Source: Hevea brasiliensis (Eukaryota; Streptophyta; Magnoliopsida; Malpighiales; Euphorbiaceae). From it: a stretch of DNA of 64,000 bases. The stretch lies in assembly GCF_030052815.1 (NCBI RefSeq), contig NC_079496.1, positions 42,557,593-42,621,592 of the forward strand, in the 5' to 3' direction. Made by a program: the position numbers and the translations under genes. Below the pieces are notes generated by a model. The model saw only the letters and a program-made list of their open reading frames with translations, searched no databases and was not told the DNA's origin. Shown here one piece after another: positions 11,716-22,687 of this stretch; position 1 is the stretch's first letter; each line of letters starts with the position of its first letter.

Positions 11716-13800
11716 ATGGAAGACCAGGAACAAGTGCATAACCTACAAGGACAAGTTTCAAAATTGAGAGACCAAGTCTCAGAGTTGATGAAACTAATGA
11801 GGGAGATGTCCCAGAATAAAGAAACCATTCGACCTGCACCAGAAACAAATCTACCAGTAATTCCCCCACTCACAACAATGGTTTATTCCCATCAAGCTTC
11901 AACCTCTTTCACTTTCCAACCTCCTATTCCTGATATGATAATCACCATCAGTCCCACATTCCCAAATAATGACTTACCTGTTTCTTATCATCCGACTATC
12001 TCAAACGCTAAATTTCACCCTTCCATACTAATCCCTTAAGTTTACCCTGTAACTAATTTCCCAACCAGAGGCATGGCTTATGTAGTCGGGAATGAAAAAT
12101 GAGAAGTTATCTGCTCTAGAGGAAAGACTAAGAGCTATAGAAGGTCTAAACATGTATGGCTCAGTTGATGTATCTTCACTGAGATTGGTACCGGATGTAG
12201 TAGTACCGCCTAAGTTTAAAGTCCTGGATTTTGACAAGTATACCAGAAATTCAGATTCCCGCATCCATTTGGCCACTTACATAGCCAAAATGTTTACCCT
12301 CACGGAAGATGACAGACTTTTAGTCCATTTTTTTCATGAAAGCCTCTCCGGGGCAGCCTTACGATGGTGCATACAGCTGGATAGGAGTAAACTACGCTCC
12401 TGGAAAGATTTGCCTGATGTCTTCCTTAAATAGTATAAATTCAATTGCGAATTCGCCCCGACATGAAGAGACCTTCAAAATCCAGTGCAGAAGGAGAAAG
12501 AGAGCTTTAAGGAATATGCACAGAGATGAAGAGAGAAGGCAGCTGAGGTATATCCTCCAATAATGAGCTTTGCTCTCTATTCATCAAAACCCTGAAGGCC
12601 CCGTATTTCAATTTAATGATCGGGAATACGTCCAATAACTTTTCTAACATTATCTAGGCCAACGAAAGGATTGAAGCTAACCTTAGGTTAGGAAGGTTGT
12701 AAGAGTTGACTGGAGAAAACTCTGCAAAGAAAACTGCCAGTTTCAGAAAAAACCAAAAAAAAGAAAAAAAAAAAAAAGGAAAGTAATGTACACTCTATCA
12801 TCAGACAAGCTCAACCACCGCTCCCTCAAAATAAGTTTTGACCATACCCTTCAATTCAAGGTGCAATGATAGCAAATGTTCCACCCCCTTTTCCAAATTA
12901 TCCTCACCCTCGCCCATAATATCCACCTCAAGCTGCTTACCACCCCTAACCGCCTACTCAACCTATTCAATTAAGACCACCTGCTCCTCAAACCAACCCA
13001 AGACCACCAAGGAATCCCGATCCGCCTCTCCCCTTTTCGCTCAATGAAATCTACCGATACTTATTGGGTATAATTCAGATAGTGCCCATTCCCCTTGACC
13101 CAATTCAGCCACCATATCCTAGGTGGTATGATGCTAATGCCCGATGCAAATATCATGGTGGGGCAGTGGGGCATTCAATCGATAATGGTGGAGCTCTTCA
13201 GGGGAGAGTATAGGCTCTGATTAAAAATGGATGGTTAAAAATTGAGGGAAATGGCTCTTTTCCCAACGTCACTTCAAACCCATTACCTAATCATGGTACA
13301 GGCAATGGCATGAATATGATAGATCAGCTGATTCCGCATTTCAATGAGATTTTTGCAATTGCGGTAAGAGAGGGATATGTATGCCCTTAGGGATCTGGGT
13401 CGGGAAGTGATCAGCATAATTTAAAATGCCCCTACCATGGAGGAACAGCCGATCATGAGTTGCACAATTGTAATGAATTCAGGCAGGAGGTTTGGAGAAT
13501 GCTATGACTTAGAATTTTGAGATGTCAGCAGAGGTCAAGGATAGAGGATGAAATGAACACAGCCAGATTTGGCCGAGATACCTCTACTCCCAATCCAAGA
13601 ATAGTATTTTCTGCTCCTAACATGCCAACACCACTAGTACCACCAATAACGATCATCTGAACCCTGCCTCAACTCCTAGTCATTAATACCCATGCAGTGC
13701 CTTAGAACTATAATCTCCAAGTATTTACTCAGAGCGCATCCAGCAGCACTTCAATTCCTACCCTCAACCATACCTACACTCAACCCATCACCTCTCCTAA
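11716..13800 (+). pseudogene. T1 gag (Tat-type capsid and zinc-binding region), broken
   Basis: The first frame (11716-12039) starts MEDQEQVHNLQG, a coiled-coil-like N-terminus. The capsid core follows in another frame from 12092: PPKFKVLDFDKYTR, HLATYIAKM, then FFHESLSGAALRW, then WKDLPDVFLK. It continues after stops at 12431, 12464 and 12527, where Gln, Arg or Trp codons look to have become stop codons. Near 13130-13200 a CKYH...GHS...D motif is the Tat-type zinc-binding segment. About 12745-12780 is an A-rich run. The gag would shape virus-like particles. Several frame changes make it non-functional. Confidence 0.7.
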
Positions 13801-13803
13801 GCC

Positions 13804-14850
13804 ATGTTTGCCCCACACGAGCATTTAAAAATGACCTACATAGAACCCTCCAATAATATTACTCTCCAACCAAAGTCGAAACCTACCACAACCAGTAACT
13901 CACTCCCACAAGATCAGGAAGTAGAATTTATAACTAGGAGTGGGAGATGTTATGAAAATGATGAAGCAAAAAAGAAAAAGGGGAAAGTAAAAAAAGGAGA
14001 GTCACAAGAAAATATGGGGGAAGGGGATGTAAGGGTTGAGAAAGGGGAATCTAGTGAAAAGAAAGAAGAAGAGGAACTGCTGTTGCAGATCATGAAACAA
14101 AGTGAATATGATGTCATCGAGCAGTTACGAAAGACACCCGCTCGAATTTCCTTACTGTCATTGATATTGGGCTCAGAAACGCATCGCCATGCCTTACAAA
14201 AAGTTTTGGACCAGGCCTTTGTGACCCCTAATATCACACCGAGGCAATTTGAGGAGATAGTTGGGCAAATTCAGGCGTCCAATTTTGTCACTTTCTTGGA
14301 AGATGAAGTAGACCAGGCTGGCTTGAAGCATACCAAAGCTCTGCATGTGACAGTTAAGTATAAGGGGTGCATAGTCGCTGAAGTTCTGATTGATAATGGA
14401 TCTGCCCTCAATGTCTTGCCTAATGCCACCTTGGCAAAACTACTTGTTGATCCATCAGCCGTATGCCAAAGTGCCATGGTAGTAAGAGCCTTTGACGGTA
14501 CAAAGAGAGAGGTACAAGGGGACATCGATTTGCCACTTCAAATAGGGGCATGCACTTTTAATGTCACATTCCAAGTAATGGATATGGAGCCAGCATACAC
14601 CATGTTATTGGGGAGACCTTGGATCCATTTGGCAAATGCGGTACCTTCAGCTTTGCATCAGAGGATCAAGTACATCATGAGCGGCACAATCATCACAGTA
14701 AGAGGGGAGGAAGCCATGCTAGTCACTAAACCTCAATCAGTTCCTTATGTAGAAATAACTGAAAGATCCTTGAAAAGTTCTTTCCAAGCACTGGATTACA
14801 AGGAACTATCCCGAGAGATAAAGGAGCTGCGGCAATGGTTGCCAAGGTGA
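13804..14850 (+). pseudogene. T1 aspartic protease region, longest open frame of the element
   Basis: A 348-residue open frame. Residues 1-110 are a charged linker rich in Lys and Glu; 120-160 is a conserved Tat segment (LRKTPARISLLSLI). From about residue 175 comes the retropepsin-like domain with catalytic IDNGSALNVLP near residue 197 and the flap/second half ending in MLLGRPWIH near 268. It would cleave the Gag-Pol polyprotein. The Met used is simply the first in the open stretch; in the living element this would be internal to gag-pol. Frame differs from gag and from the following segment. Confidence 0.75.
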
Positions 14851-15530
14851 TGTTGAAAAGTGGCTATGAAAAGGGCAAGCATTGAGTGCCACGTTACAGG
14901 GGATTATCAAACCTATACTAGCTATTCAGAAGATCGGTCGCTTTGGCTTGGGATATAAAAAAGATGCTCTAGTGGATGGAAGATTCTGGATGAAGAATAT
15001 GCTCAGGGATCAAAGGTTTGATAGAACAATTGGAAAAGTAAAAGTTGTCTCGAAAATCACAGATGTTTTTACCAAACCAATCATTGAGAATCCAGAAGAA
15101 AGTGAAGAGTCTCCTTCAGAACCATCCATCGAAGTCATACAACTAGACTCCATATCCGAGGCGCTGATTTCACTAATTGCTGAAGGGCAAGAGCTTGATA
15201 ATTAGGAAGCAGAAGATATCCCTGTCCTTAATCTCGAGTAAAGTACATTTTGTTATTAACACTTGATAATTCTGTCCATGGTGACAAGTGTAATGCTGTA
15301 AATAGACCCTTTTTTTATGATAGAAGTATTAATAAATTAATAGCACATTTTGTGTCCAATTCTCTTTTCCTTTCGCCATTAAAGTCCATTTTTTTTAATA
15401 TACTCCATTTTCATTTCTTCAGGACCATTGACCAATCCAGACCTAATAATTCATTTAACTCTGAAATTTCTTATGTTAACTTTAAAAGTCCCATAACTGC
15501 CATTGGTTCGAGTGATTCCGAAAAAGAGTC
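14851..15530 (+). pseudogene. T1 protease-RT linker with possible intron
   Basis: The frame at 14882-15205 (FGLGYKKDALVDG near its start) continues after a TAG at 15203 to about 15237. A T-rich, AT-rich segment 15238-15422 begins GTAAAG and ends with a pyrimidine stretch and TTCAG, after which coding resumes (SYVNFKSPI, then conserved acidic linker). Ogre elements are known to carry an intron between protease and RT, so an intron here is plausible, but the segment also stays open in one frame, so it could be coding. Not decided from sequence alone. Confidence 0.45.
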
Positions 15531-17040
15531 TATAGAAGAACAGGGCGAAAGAGATGAACCATCCCTAGTGCCTTGTGGGGATGAAATACACACCATAAAT
15601 TTAGGGACTCAGGAAATGAAGAGGGAACTTAAGATCATGAATAACAGAGAATTAAAGAGTATGATCAATTTGCTTAAGGAATTCATTGATGTATTCTCGT
15701 GGAGCTATGATGACATGCCAGGATTAGATCCTCAGATAGTAACGCATAAAATCCCTCTGATTCCTGGGATGATTCCAGTGAAATAGAAATTGAGAAGAAT
15801 GAATCCCGACACACTGCTCAAAGTTAGGGATGAAGTCAAAAAGCAGTATGATGCTAGATTCCTAGAGTGGTGAAATACCCCCAGTGGATAGCTAATGTTG
15901 TCCCTGTAATGAAGAAGTATGGAAGAGTAAGGATATGCGTTGATTACAGGGATCTCAATAAGGTAAGCTTGAAGGATGATTTTCCTCTCCCACATATAGA
16001 TGTGCTAGTAGACAATGCTGCAGGGTTGGGAAGACGTTCATGTATCGATAGGGCATCAGGGTATAACCAAATTCCCGTGCATGAGGGGGACAAAGACAAA
16101 ACTGCTTTTATCACCCAGTGGGGGGTATTTTGTTATCGAGTGATGCCCTTTGGATTAAAGAATGCTGGAGCTACCTACCAACGCACCATGGTCACATTAT
16201 TCCACCACATGATGCACAAGGAAATAGAAGTATATGTGGATGATATGCTCATCAAATCCAGAGGGGCAAAAAGTCACGTACAGGTGTTGAGAAAGGTGTT
16301 CGAAAGGCTTAGGAAGTATCAACTGAAGCTGAACCCGGCTAATTGTGTGTTTGGGGCCAGGTCTGGTAAGCTATTAGGATTCATATTAAGCGAGAAAGGA
16401 ATATAAGTGGATCCAGATAAAGTTCAAGCCATTCAAGAAATGCCATCCCCAAAGAAAGAAAGGGAGGTGCGTAGTTTCCTGGGAAAACTGAACTACATTT
16501 CAATATTCATCTCCAATCTCACTGCTAAAGCTTAGCCCATTTTTAAACTACTCAAGAAGAATAACATCGCCCAGTGGGATCAAGTTTGTCAGGAGGCTTT
16601 TGAAAAGATTAAATAGTACCTATCAAATCCGCTAATATTGGTTCCTATAATGATGGGAAGGTCGTTGATTTTATACACGGCAGTTCAACAAAGTTCGATG
16701 GGATGTGTGCTCGGACAACACGATGACACGGGGAGAAAGGAAAGAGCCATTTACTATATAAGCAAAAAAATTCAATGAAAGCTAGTCGAGATACTCATTC
16801 ATAGAGAAAACTTGTTACGCATTGGTATGGATAGCAAATCGACTCAAGCATTACATGTTGAATCATAAAACGTGGCTCATCTCCAAAATGGACCCAATCA
16901 AGTATGTATTTGAAAGCCCTTTCGTGCTAGGGAGGATAGCAAAATGATAGGTCATACTTTCTAAATATGACATTATCTACATGACCAGAAAGGCAGTGAA
17001 AGGAAGCGTGATTGCTGATCTCCTAGCAGAAACCTGATCC
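15530..17040 (+). pseudogene. T1 reverse transcriptase and first RNase H
   Basis: The RT begins in the frame ending at 15786 (FSWSYDDMPGLDPQIVTHKI) and continues, after a frame change near 15867, with VRICVDYRDLNKVSL, DDFPLPHIDVLVDN, TAFITQWGVFCYRVMPFGLKN and the catalytic VYVDDML at about 16230. The first-domain Asp segment reads CIDRASGYNQ. A stop at 16404 ends the longest frame; the thumb (VDPDKVQAI, then VRSFLGKLNYIS) and first RNase H follow with stops near 16531 and 16614 and then frame changes. It copies the RNA genome into DNA in the family; dead here. Confidence 0.8.
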
Positions 17041-17510
17041 AGGATTATGAAGCCTTAGATTTTGAATTCCCCGATGAGTATGTTAATGAAGTTAGCAGTG
17101 ATGGCAAAGAACCGAATGACATATGGGAAATGTATTTTGACAGAGCAGTTAATTTGTTCGGTAATGGGATTGGGGCAGTTTTGATATCCTCAGATGGAAA
17201 ACATTTCCCAATAGCTATCAGGCAAAGGTTCAACTGCACCAATAACATTAAAGAGTATGAAGCCTGTGTGATGGGTTTACAGGCTGCCATCAAAATGAAG
17301 ATTAAGAAATTAGAGGTGTACAGAGATTCGGCCTTGATCATTTACCAAGTCAAAGGGGAATGGCAAACTAAAGACCCAAAACTAATCCTGTATCAAAAGT
17401 ATCTCCTGGAATTAATCAAAAAATTCGAAGAGATTTCCTTCACTCACCTCTACCACGATAAGAACCAATTCACCGATGCCTTAGCCACTCTAGCTGTTAT
17501 GACTTAGATG
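17041..17510 (+). pseudogene. T1 second (archaeal-type) RNase H
   Basis: Open frame 17130-17507 with MYFDRAVNLFGNGIGAVLIS (first catalytic Asp), YEACVMGLQAAI (Glu), VYRDSALIIYQVKGEW (Asp) and a terminal TDALATLA (Asp). This is the arrangement of the additional RNase H found after RT-RNase H in Tat-clade gypsy elements; the usual four carboxylates can all be seen. Separated from the first RNase H by a broken connection and from integrase by a TAG at 17505. Confidence 0.75.
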
Positions 17511-18902
17511 GAAGAGGGACAGATGACACAGATCTTACAAATTAAAGCAAGGAGTGAGCCAGCGTACTGCCTCATGATCGAAAAAGAAATAGATGGTAAA
17601 CCCTAGTATCATGACATCCAAGTCTATATCAAAACCAGGGAATACCCTCTTGGGGCAAGCACAAATGAAAGAAGAATGATCAGGAGATTAGCACTAGGAT
17701 ACTTCCCCAGTAGTGAAATTTTGTACAAAAGGAGCTCCAATGGCGAGTTATTGAGGTGCGTGGATGCAAAAGAAGCAAGGAGGATCCTTTTTGAAACTCA
17801 TGAGGGGAATTGCGTTGCTCACGCTAATGGGCATATGATGGCCAAGCAAATCATGAGACGGGGATACTTTTGGACTACTCTAGACAAAGACTGCATTGAG
17901 TACTTTTGGAAGTGTCATAAATGTCAAATTTATGTTGATTTGATAAATGTCCCGCCTCATCAGCTTTTTAATCTTGTCTCACCTTGGCCTTTTGTAATGT
18001 GGGGCAATGACGTAATCGGTCCTATTAATCCCAAAGCATCCAATGGGCACAGGTTCATCTTGGTGGCTATTGACTACTTTTCCAAATGGGTTGAGACAAC
18101 ATCATATGCTCATATCACACAAAATACATTCCTAAAATTTTTCAAGAATAATGTTATCTGCCGATATGGCCTTCCTAGCGAGATTGTCACCGACAATGCT
18201 AAGAATTTGAATGGCCTGAAGATCCGAAATTTATGTGACCAGTACAAAATTTGGCATCTCAATTCATCACCATACCGTCCCCAAATGAACGGAACGGTGG
18301 AAGCCACTAATAAAAATCTCAAGAGAATAATTAGAAAAATGATTGTCACTTATAAAGATTGGCATGATATGCTTTCCTTTGCCCTTCATGCTTATCGGAC
18401 CTCCATAAGGACATTGACTGGGGCAACTCCATATTCATTGGTCTATCGAATGGAAGCTGTTTTACCTATAGAGATGGAAATTCCCTCCCTGAGAATTCTA
18501 AAAGAGTCGGGAATCGACGAGTCAAAATGGATTCAATCGAGGTTAGATCAGCTGAATTTAATAGATGAGAGAAAACTAACAGCGATGTGTCATGGGCAAT
18601 TATACCAAAGCAGAATGGCTAAAACACTTAATAAAGACGTTTGCCCGCGCGAATTCCAATTGGGAGATCTGGTTTTAAAAAAGATCCTCCCAAATCAAAA
18701 TGATCCCCGGGGCAAATGGTCACCAACTTACGAGGGACCCTATGTGGTTAAAAAGGCATTTTTTAGCGGTGCACTGATCTTGACTCATATGGATGGGGAA
18801 GAATTCCCGAGACCCGTAAATGCAGATGCCATAAAAAGATACTATGCCTACAAAAAAAAAAAAGAAAAATGTAGGAGTGAAAACCCGAAAGGGCGCTCCT
18901 AG
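17511..18902 (+). pseudogene. T1 integrase
   Basis: A long open frame (17676-18902, 408 residues). An HHCC zinc domain is visible (HEGNCVAHANGH, then CHKCQIY). The DDE core has Asp in WGNDVIGPI, Asp in IVTDNAKNL and Glu in GTVEATNKN. The C-terminal region carries FQLGDLVLKK and WSPTYEGPYVV, the GPY-type fold. No chromodomain follows, as expected for Tat. The domain is complete in one frame and is the best preserved part of T1, but it lies downstream of stops. It would insert the cDNA into the chromosome. Ends at TAG 18900. Confidence 0.85.
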
Positions 18903-19560
18903 CAAAATGTGTGAAAGAGGGTGAAAACCTACAAGGGAGCTTTCTGCAAAATGAGTAGGGGGTGAAAACCTGAAAGGGCATCCTGAATAAGTGAGTAAAA
19001 AAAAAAATAAAGGATCATCCTCTGGGGTGAAAACTCAAAAGGGTGCTCCTAGGTACAAAAAATGGAGAAATAAGAAAGGGGGCCTGAGACCAGAAGAAGT
19101 AATAAGTCACCACGGCATGAACGTTCGTTGGAAGATTACTTAAAATGGTGGCAGTTAAGGGAGTTCAAAGTTAGCTAAAAAGAATTTGTGAGATCTATTC
19201 TTGTACCATTTTCCTTTGAAATTGTACCTTTATTTTTTTTAAGCCATAATAAAATTGTTCCTTCACTTTAATTTGTTTTTTTATACCTTGATTTATGCGC
19301 TATTAATTCGTTCAAACTTTATTATAAGATTAGGATTTGAATATTGGTAACCTCATTTACTTTGCTATGAGATTTGCAGGGGATAAACGATGGCGAGGCG
19401 ATTGGTGTAAAAAAAAAAATGTAGGAGTGAAAACCCGAGAGGGCGCTTCTAGCAAAATGTGTGATAGAGGGCGAAAACCCGCAAGGGCGCTTTCTGCAAA
19501 ATAAGTAAGGGGCGAAAACCTGAAAGGGCATCCTGAAAATGTGAGTAAAAGGAGAAAATT
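18868..19560 (+). repeat. T1 duplicated block with GTGAAAACC...AGGGCG boxes
   Basis: A block of about 135 bp at 18868-19005 is repeated at about 19418-19555. Each copy has three boxes of the form GTGAAAACCYGAAAGGGCG separated by about 45 bases, and a further box occurs near 19020. The first copy overlaps the end of the integrase frame. Function unknown; boxes of this type are familiar to me downstream of integrase in Tat-clade elements. The 400 bp between the copies holds no gene. Confidence 0.75.
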
Positions 19561-19709
19561 ATAGGCCAAGCCTTGGGACTCGTTCTGACCCTCTCCATTA
19601 ATCATCTATCTTCGGGACCTTGTTAAGTACACTTTGATTGGAGGAACATCTTGCTTTAGGTTTGCTTTGTGATCATTAAAGGTATAAACACAACATTTCA
19701 TACCCTTAA
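19560..19709 (+). other. T1 3' untranslated spacer
   Basis: Short non-coding spacer between the boxed block and the tandem repeat array; nothing recognisable. Confidence 0.4.
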
Positions 19710-20405
19710 CCTCTGAGTTGATTTTAATTTTTAGCATTTAATTTCCCGTTATCAACCTCTGGATTCAAGATCCAAGTTGATTTTAATTTTTAGCATTTAA
19801 TTTCCTGTTATCAACCTCTGGGTTCAAGATCAAAGTTGACCTTAATTTTTAGCATTTAATTTCCTATTATCAACCTCTGGGTTCAAGATCCAAGTTGACC
19901 TTAATTTTCAGTTTTTAATTTCTTGTTATCAACCTCTAGGTTCAAGATCCAAGTTGATTTTAATTTTTAGCATTTATTTTCCTGTTATCAACCTTTAGGT
20001 TCAAGATCCAAGTTGATTTTAATTTTCAACATTTATTTTCCTATTATCAACCTCTGTGTTCAAGATCTAAGTTGATTTTAATTTTTAGCATTTATTTTCC
20101 TGCCATCAACCTCTAGGATCAAGATCCAAGTTGATTTTAATTCTCAGCATTTATTTTCCTGCCATCAACCTCTGGGATCAAGATCCAAGTTGATTTTAAT
20201 TCTCAGCATTTATTTTCCTACCATCAACCTTTGGGTTCAAGATCGAAGTTAATTTTAATTCTCAGCATTTATTTTCCTGTTATCAACCTCTTGATTCAAG
20301 ATCCAAGTTGATTTTAATTTTTAGCATTTAATTTCCTGTCATCAACCTCTGGGTTTAAGACCCAAGTTAATTTTAATTTTCATTATTTAATTTCTTATCA
20401 ACCTT
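19710..20405 (+). repeat. 59-bp tandem repeat array in T1 3' region, about 12 copies
   Basis: About twelve head-to-tail units of about 59 bp. Each has CAACCTCTGGGTTCAAGAT, then CCAAGTTGATTTTAATTTT, then AGCATTTATTTTCCTGTTAT. Neighbouring units differ at only a few positions, and changes such as CTGTTAT versus CTGCCAT are shared by adjacent units, which suggests local unit-by-unit amplification. No spacers between units, so not CRISPR. Tandem repeats at this place are known in Retand and Ogre elements. Confidence 0.9.
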
Positions 20406-20496
20406 TGGTTCTAATATCCTAGCCGCCCAAAATATGGTTCTGAATCTTTACATGATTCCTATACAAGAGAATTGCATTCTCTTTAATAGAAATTAT

Positions 20497-20510
20497 GTAA
20501 AGAGGGGCAG
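20497..20510 (+). other. Polypurine tract of T1
   Basis: AAAGAGGGGCAGC directly before TGTAGAAACC, the likely start of the 3' LTR. Assignment rests on position and composition only, as no second LTR copy is in the window. Confidence 0.6.
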
Positions 20511-22687
20511 CTGTAGAAACCATATTTTGACTGACCTTCGAAGGCGAGGTTCTTTTAAAATTGAAACTTTATTATCCGTTCTCGACCGATGTCCTGATCA
20601 CAGGTAGCTTTTCCGAACTTACCGATGGCTCGTCTATGGAATAAATCAATCTCACGCTCGAGTTAGATTGCTTTCCAATCCAATGGTCTTTATCAGATGA
20701 GTTCGAGTCAATATTGGATATTCGGACTATCCAATCTTACCCGCTGTTGTTCTCTGATCTCTCTATGTACAAATATCATAAAATTCCTTTTTACTAATGT
20801 TGTGATCGGGCTTTTCGCTTGAATTGCCTAGATATTCCTCAAATGAAGTTAAGGTTTTTATTCGGTTTAATAATGATTCCGACCTTAAAAGTTCAAGTCA
20901 GTGTCAAATCTTTGCAATTCTAATATTCTAAAGTTCCATTCGATATTTGATCATTGCTCCGTCCGATCTCATGTTTGCCTGTAATGTTTTTTCGATCTCT
21001 TGGAGTAATTTGATATCTTTTGATTAACAGTTGCTCTCAGATTTAATGTTCATCTACATTTCATCGATTAAGTACTCAGATAATTTAGTTTGGATGCTTT
21101 CTGATCTTATCAAGAAATTGAACATAAAAGACTTCAATTCATTTCAAAATAAAAATTGAAAAATCATTCGGCAGGGGGGGTTTCCCTTAACCTGCTCTCC
21201 GGGTACATTATCAGTTCTATCATCCTCTCTCTCTCTTTTAGGCATCTCCTCGCACTCCTCTTCACCTCTAGGGACAAGATCCACCATCCAGGAGAAGTCT
21301 TCCTTAGGATAGCGCTTTACAAGCTCGGCCAGAAGATCGCCATGAGCATTCACATAAGCACCAGCTTCCCTCACCACGGCCTCTTTTTCTTTCACTTTGA
21401 TCTCCTCGGTAAGGTAATTGACATCGATAGTTCGGCAGGCCCGAGCTTCTTCGAGTTCCCGCTCTAGTTTAACTATCATATCCTCATAAGATTTCATCCG
21501 ACCCTCAATCTCGGCGATGTAGTCCTGAGCATATGAAAGTTGGGTTTTGGTAGAAGCAACATCCTGGACTGCCTTTAAAATTTCTTGTCTCAAGAGATGA
21601 GCCTTTTCTCTAATTATATGTTGATTCACAAGGCTCTCTATGCTTAAGCTCATTGTTTGAGCCAGGAGGTCATCAATGCTATCCGGAATTAACCTATTCC
21701 GGTCATCCTAAAAGCAGATGGTGGCACCCAAAACCTTGGCTAGGCTAGGAATCCCCAGAACCGAGCGATTATTCTCTAGCGAGTGTATGAGGACCTGGGC
21801 ACCACTAGAGAAGGTCCTTACAGTAGGTTGGGAAGACCCTCCTTCCGCACTTGAAGAAATCGGTGGAAGTGGTGGTTCATCTTGTTGAGGAGGGGAAAGA
21901 GTGATCTCTATCTCTGGGGTCGGCTGTCCCGAAGATTGGGATGAAGAGCCTGGCACTTCTACCAAGTATCGGCCTGGCATTTGGGATACAGCAGCAATCT
22001 TCATTTCTTGCACTTTTTAGGCGACCTCCCTTTTTCGCTTATGGCTCTCTTTCGTGCCCTCGCCTTTAGCCATACTTGCACAGAAAATAAGTTAGTGAGA
22101 TCACCTAAGTCGGGAGGCTAAAGATTTAGGTTATACCGATCCCGGGTCCAAGGTCAGAGAGCTGTAGCTCATAATCCTCATGGGCGATTATCTGTATTAA
22201 CCCACACTTCAGTTCGGCCATAACTGCATCTAGACATGAATACTTGGACTAGGTACTGCCAACTGCATGGGATACCCTCAAAGCCATTCGAGATCTTACT
22301 CCTCAATATGAAGAATTGATTATTCCAATTCTTCAATGAAGAAGGGAGATCAGTAAAAAGCCCACAGTGCGGCATGGCTTGGAAAAACCAATACTCGTCG
22401 TCCTTTCGCCGAGTAAGCCAATGCAACTCAGCAAAAACCTTTGCTGTAGGCTCGAGCTTTTTAGCTAGGCATAAGCCTCTGAAAGCCACCAAGAGTTCAA
22501 GTGCACTTGGTCTACACAGACATGATGGAACTTTAGAATGACTCTAAAGAATTCGTGTAGGGGGAACCGAAGCCCGGCCTTCAGTTGTTCTTCATATACC
22601 ATGATAATGTCGTTTTCTTAAAAGAAATGATTAGCTCAGAGATCGCCATGACATCTGATGAGCTCGAAGGAGTCAGCCCGAAGGTTG
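20511..22687 (+). repeat. Probable T1 3' LTR, extent uncertain
   Basis: Starts TGTAGAAACC after the PPT. About 20511-21140 is non-coding, with Y-rich GATCT/CCGATC-type sequence. The LTR end is not visible: either it is near 21140 and the antisense ORF belongs to a different Tat-type element, or the LTR reaches to 22687 and carries that ORF. There is no primer site near 21140. Copia A interrupts it at 22688. Confidence 0.5.
21144..22602 (-). pseudogene. Antisense ORF of Tat-type element (putative gypsy-type transposon domain protein), broken
   Basis: Minus-strand pieces, in order: 22602 to about 22483 (MVYEEQLKAGLRFPLHEFF, then VHLNSWW), 22492-22178 (LHWLTRRKDDEYWFFQ, then LPSSLKNWNNQFFIL), 22013-21708 (Pro/Ser/Gln-rich linker) and 21653-21144 (about 110 residues of coiled coil with heptad Leu/Ile and charged residues). 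The first two parts match what I know of the plant 'putative gypsy-type transposon' family (Pfam PF04195) found as antisense ORFs in Tat elements. Frame changes separate the pieces (22602 and 22492 are not in phase). Function unknown; not gag, pol or env. Confidence 0.6.

Larger units (their letters stand above)
11210..22687 (+). mobile_element. T1: Ty3-gypsy Tat-clade (Retand/Ogre-like) element, 5' end and far 3' end missing
   Basis: Plus-strand order: leader, gag, aspartic protease, RT-RNase H, a second RNase H, integrase, GTGAAAACC boxes, 59-bp tandem repeats, PPT with LTR start at about 20511, then an antisense ORF. The RT signature (DDFPLPHIDVLVDN), the protease signature (IDNGSALNVLP) and the second RNase H are typical of the Tat clade. 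Extra antisense ORFs and 3' tandem repeats are described for Retand of Silene. The 5' LTR is not in the window (a gypsy LTR ends at 11209), and copia A interrupts the element at 22688. gag-pol changes frame several times and has many stops, so it is dead. Confidence 0.8.

Noticed and set aside
12745..12780. A-rich run as a processed-gene poly(A) tail
   Set aside because: It is inside T1 gag with coding sequence on both sides and no target duplication; more likely slippage in an A-rich linker.
13950..14237. Antisense frames opposite T1 protease, RT and integrase
   Set aside because: Shadow frames of the plus-strand domains, Ser/Phe-rich from the reversed Lys/Glu-rich coding strand; no motifs.
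19710..20405. CRISPR-like regular repeats
   Set aside because: Units abut without unique spacers, in a plant retroelement 3' region; a tandem repeat, not CRISPR.
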